From an uncultured Chloroflexota bacterium (lineage in GTDB: Bacteria; Chloroflexota; Anaerolineae; Aggregatilineales; Phototrophicaceae), in assembly GCA_903904765.1 (NCBI GenBank), contig CAIVEA010000361.1:1-14688 (forward strand): 14,688 bases of DNA. The letters are read 5' to 3'. This document shows, in pieces, positions 12,336 to 14,688 of this stretch. Below the pieces are notes generated by a model. That model ran no database searches. It was not told where the DNA came from and worked only from the letters and a program-made list of their open reading frames with translations. The position numbers and the translations under genes are program-made. Each line of letters begins with the position of its first letter. Position 1 is the stretch's first letter.

Positions 12336-14688
12336 TCAACTGTTCGCGACAGGGGTGGGGGTGGTGCTGTCGCACAGGGGCGTGATGCGGTAGGTGGTGC
12401 GCTCCTCGCAGGTGAAATCGCGCAGGTAGCGGTTGGATTGAATCCACGTCATCAGTTCATCCAGCGGCATTTCACCAACCTGCCATTCCATCGGCGGGCC
12501 GCCGAATGTCTGGGTGAAGAAGGTTTGACTGTCGGCGCTGAAGCGGACATAAAAGACGAAACTCGTCAAATTCTCCTTTCGCCACAATTCAGCGCCCGTT
12601 TGATAATCGGAGACGACGAACGCCCCGCCATCCAGACCGACAACCACATAGTGCCGATCCGGGCTGATATCTATTTTCCACGCGCTGGCTCCGTTGAATT
12701 CGCGGATGATCGCCCCGGTTTCGTAATCACGTTCTTTCACATTCACACTGTTTTCCGCTACCAGAATGGTTTTGCTGCCCGTTCCCCAGATGACATCGTA
12801 AGTGTATCCACTAGTCGGGAGGCGGCGGATTTCGCTGCCGAAATCCGGGGAGGCGAGATCAATGTTCCATTCTACTAGATCAGTGAAATAGGCCGATGCG
12901 GTGAGTGCTCGTTTATTATCCGGGGTGACGAGGATGCTGCTGATGTCCCGCTGGGTGTTGATATGGCGGACAACTTCCCCGGTGGCGACATCCCACATCA
13001 TCATCTCTCCGTGTCCTTCGAGGTCTTGCGTCCCCATAAGCACGAATTTTCCGTCGTTGGTGAAGGCCGCGCTGCGCGGGAAGTAGGTGAATCCGTCCAG
13101 CGTGTGGAGGATTTCGCCAAAGGTGGGGGATTGTTCATCCACATCCCACAGGATGGCGGCTTTGTTGTTCAGATCATTGCCTAGCCAGTCAGCTGAACTG
13201 ATAAATGCGGTTTTCCCATCCGGGCTGAATTGCATAACGGCAATCATGCCCAGTCCCTTATAGCCGGAGAATCGCTTGAGGATGGTGCGGTAATCGGCTG
13301 AAGTCGGGTCAATGTTCCACAGGATAGCATCGCCCAACTCGACGCTGCCGACAAGCATCCTTTTACCATCGCTGCGAATAATCATGTTGGCATAGTCATT
13401 TGGAAGGTTAGGGACATCATACTGAAACACTTTTCGACTTTGCCCTATGCTCCAGAGGGTGACGCTGCCACCCATCGTGCCAGTCAGGGCGAATTTGCCA
13501 GAAGAGTCGTAGGCGAAGCGAGTCGCTGCTACTTCATTCGGTGAGGGTAAGTTATTGGGATTGTTGAATAGATACTGGGTGGTTTGCCATTGATCGAGAT
13601 CGAGCAAAATGAGCGCCCCACCGCCGTAATCCACCAGTGCGCTGCGTCCGTCGGGATGAACGGCAAACCCGGTCACGGTGACGGGATGTGTCTGGGAACG
13701 GGACTGTGCTCCGGTTTCGATATCCCATAAGCGCAGCGAAAAATCTGCGCTGGAGGAGAGGAGTGTTTTGCCCTGCTGGGCGAACGCCACCTGTGTGATG
13801 GCGTTGGCGTGGCCTGTAAAGCTTTTTACCAGTTCACCCGTAGCGACATTCCACAGGTGGATGATATTGTCATCCGCGCCGGAGGCGATTTGCGCCCCGT
13901 CGGGACTCACTGCTACCGAGTTCACGCGGCTCGTATGTTTGATGTAGCGTTGGACGATGGCGCTGGTCGAAAGGTCAACTTCAGCGATAGCGCCGGATTC
14001 GGTGCCGATGAACGCGGTTTTGCCGTCATTGTTCAGGGTGAGCGCCGTGATCCCGCCCATGTCCGGTTGGAAGGTTTGGAGTGCGTCACCAAAGGTGGGG
14101 CTGTCCGGGTTGGCATCCCACTGGATGAGCAGACCGTCCGTTCCGGCTGACCACAGCGATTGTTCATCCTGTGCGAATACCGCGCCCGTCACCAATCCCG
14201 CATGTCCTTGCATGCGCTTTATTTCTTTGGAGGTGCTCAAGTCCCACAGAATGATTTCGCCCATCTGACAGACGTTCTCGCTCATCTGAGCGCAGGCGGC
14301 GGAGAGCGCAAGGTGCGCGTCCCGGCTGAAGGCGACAGCCTGCACGCGCTGGCTGTGACCTGTCAGGATGGATTTGACACCGGGGCCGAGCGCCACTGTG
14401 CGGAGGGCGCGTTCGGATTCGGCAGGCGGTTCGGGCATCTGCATGGCTTCCAGCGCCAACCGCAGGCCGAGTTCGGTTCTGCCGCCTTCGAGGGCGCGTT
14501 CGGCATCATTGGCGAGTACCAGACTGCGGTTGATGGCGGATTCGCGTTCGACCAGCAGCAGGTTGGCTTCGCTGGTGGCGCGGGCGGATTGTGCTTGCTG
14601 TTCACGGTCAAAGGCGACCACCGACAGCCCGATCCCCAGCAGCGCCGCCGCGCCCAGCACCACCACCAGCAAGCGCAGCATGTTGCGA
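12336..14688 (-). CDS. WD40-repeat protein with TM anchor, C-terminal part (5' end outside window)
   Basis: At least 781 residues are visible and the frame stays open to the window edge; the ATG at 14681 is probably internal. The visible part starts with a TM helix (about 3-23 from that Met), then a Ala/Glu/Arg-rich coiled segment with ALEGGRTELGLRLALEAM, typical of the link between an upstream STAND-type NTPase region and a WD40 propeller in large bacterial signalling proteins. About ten or more WD40-like blades follow from about residue 105, for example HTSRVNSVAVSPDG, IIHLWNVATGELV and SLRLWDIETG, some degenerate, probably forming two propellers. The C-terminal tail TCEERTTYRITPLC (757-770) has two cysteines. 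WD40 propellers bind protein partners; the effector domain, if any, is upstream of this window. It ends at the shared hairpin. Confidence 0.88.
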   Translation of the reverse strand, partial: RNMLRLLVVVLGAAALLGIGLSVVAFDREQQAQSARATSEANLLLVERESAINRSLVLANDAERALEGGRTELGLRLALEAMQMPEPPAESERALRTVALGPGVKSILTGHSQRVQAVAFSRDAHLALSAACAQMSENVCQMGEIILWDLSTSKEIKRMQGHAGLVTGAVFAQDEQSLWSAGTDGLLIQWDANPDSPTFGDALQTFQPDMGGITALTLNNDGKTAFIGTESGAIAEVDLSTSAIVQRYIKHTSRVNSVAVSPDGAQIASGADDNIIHLWNVATGELVKSFTGHANAITQVAFAQQGKTLLSSSADFSLRLWDIETGAQSRSQTHPVTVTGFAVHPDGRSALVDYGGGALILLDLDQWQTTQYLFNNPNNLPSPNEVAATRFAYDSSGKFALTGTMGGSVTLWSIGQSRKVFQYDVPNLPNDYANMIIRSDGKRMLVGSVELGDAILWNIDPTSADYRTILKRFSGYKGLGMIAVMQFSPDGKTAFISSADWLGNDLNNKAAILWDVDEQSPTFGEILHTLDGFTYFPRSAAFTNDGKFVLMGTQDLEGHGEMMMWDVATGEVVRHINTQRDISSILVTPDNKRALTASAYFTDLVEWNIDLASPDFGSEIRRLPTSGYTYDVIWGTGSKTILVAENSVNVKERDYETGAIIREFNGASAWKIDISPDRHYVVVGLDGGAFVVSDYQTGAELWRKENLTSFVFYVRFSADSQTFFTQTFGGPPMEWQVGEMPLDELMTWIQSNRYLRDFTCEERTTYRITPLCDSTTPTPVANS

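Noticed and set aside
12201..12878. 225-codon open frame on the plus strand over the WD40 gene end
   Set aside because: It is antisense to clear WD40 coding sequence, has no recognisable domain and no matching ribosome-binding site; the shared hairpin also lies inside it.

Overview
The window looks like a piece of a bacterial chromosome of moderate to high G+C content. The gene set points to an anaerobic or facultative lineage: [NiFe]-hydrogenase maturation genes, an oxygen-sensitive type of ATP-driven dehydratase-activase cluster, and a membrane-anchored WD40 protein of the large STAND-like kind. I lean towards Chloroflexota (Anaerolineae-like). This is an inference from gene style; no marker gene in the window proves it. 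No rRNA, tRNA, CRISPR array, transposase or integrase was seen.

Layout. 1-1127 (+): the last 23 codons of hypD, then hypE overlapping it by ATGA; together they help build the Fe(CN)2CO centre of [NiFe] hydrogenases. 1138-1818 (-): an isoprenylcysteine-methyltransferase-like membrane protein convergent with hypE. 1847-4812 (-): a two-component operon, a large PDZ-plus-multi-TM NarL-family histidine kinase followed 5 bases later by its LuxR-type response regulator. The kinase resembles Bacillus ComP in architecture and length. 4813-6197: a complex accessory stretch. It holds a palindrome upstream of the kinase gene, a duplicated leader plus a decayed fragment of the downstream hydrolase gene, an attC-like 105-bp element, a lone P-loop kinase gene (-) whose stop codon lies in that element, further inverted repeats, and the intact leader of the hydrolase gene.

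6198-9148 (+): three envelope-type genes: a membrane-anchored alpha/beta hydrolase, a small membrane protein, and a secreted SH3b-domain protein, with a strong hairpin after the first and another after the last. 9254-12268 (+): a tightly overlapped three-gene operon encoding two HgdB-like / CoA-protein-activase-type iron-sulfur subunits and a BadF/HgdC-type ATPase activator with an extra C-terminal cysteine cluster. A perfect 13-bp bidirectional hairpin ends this operon and the convergent gene at 12336-14688 (-), the C-terminal part of a TM-anchored WD40 protein that runs off the window.

The most interesting parts are (1) the three-gene redox ATPase operon, which has no recognisable substrate enzymes or CoA-transferase beside it; (2) a repeated GTCCCG box, phased at 11 bp, found upstream of three genes or gene remnants close to the ComP-like system; and (3) the 4.8-6.2 kb mosaic, where a copy of the hydrolase gene lost its start and its frame by two traceable deletions next to an attC-like site and a single foreign-looking gene.
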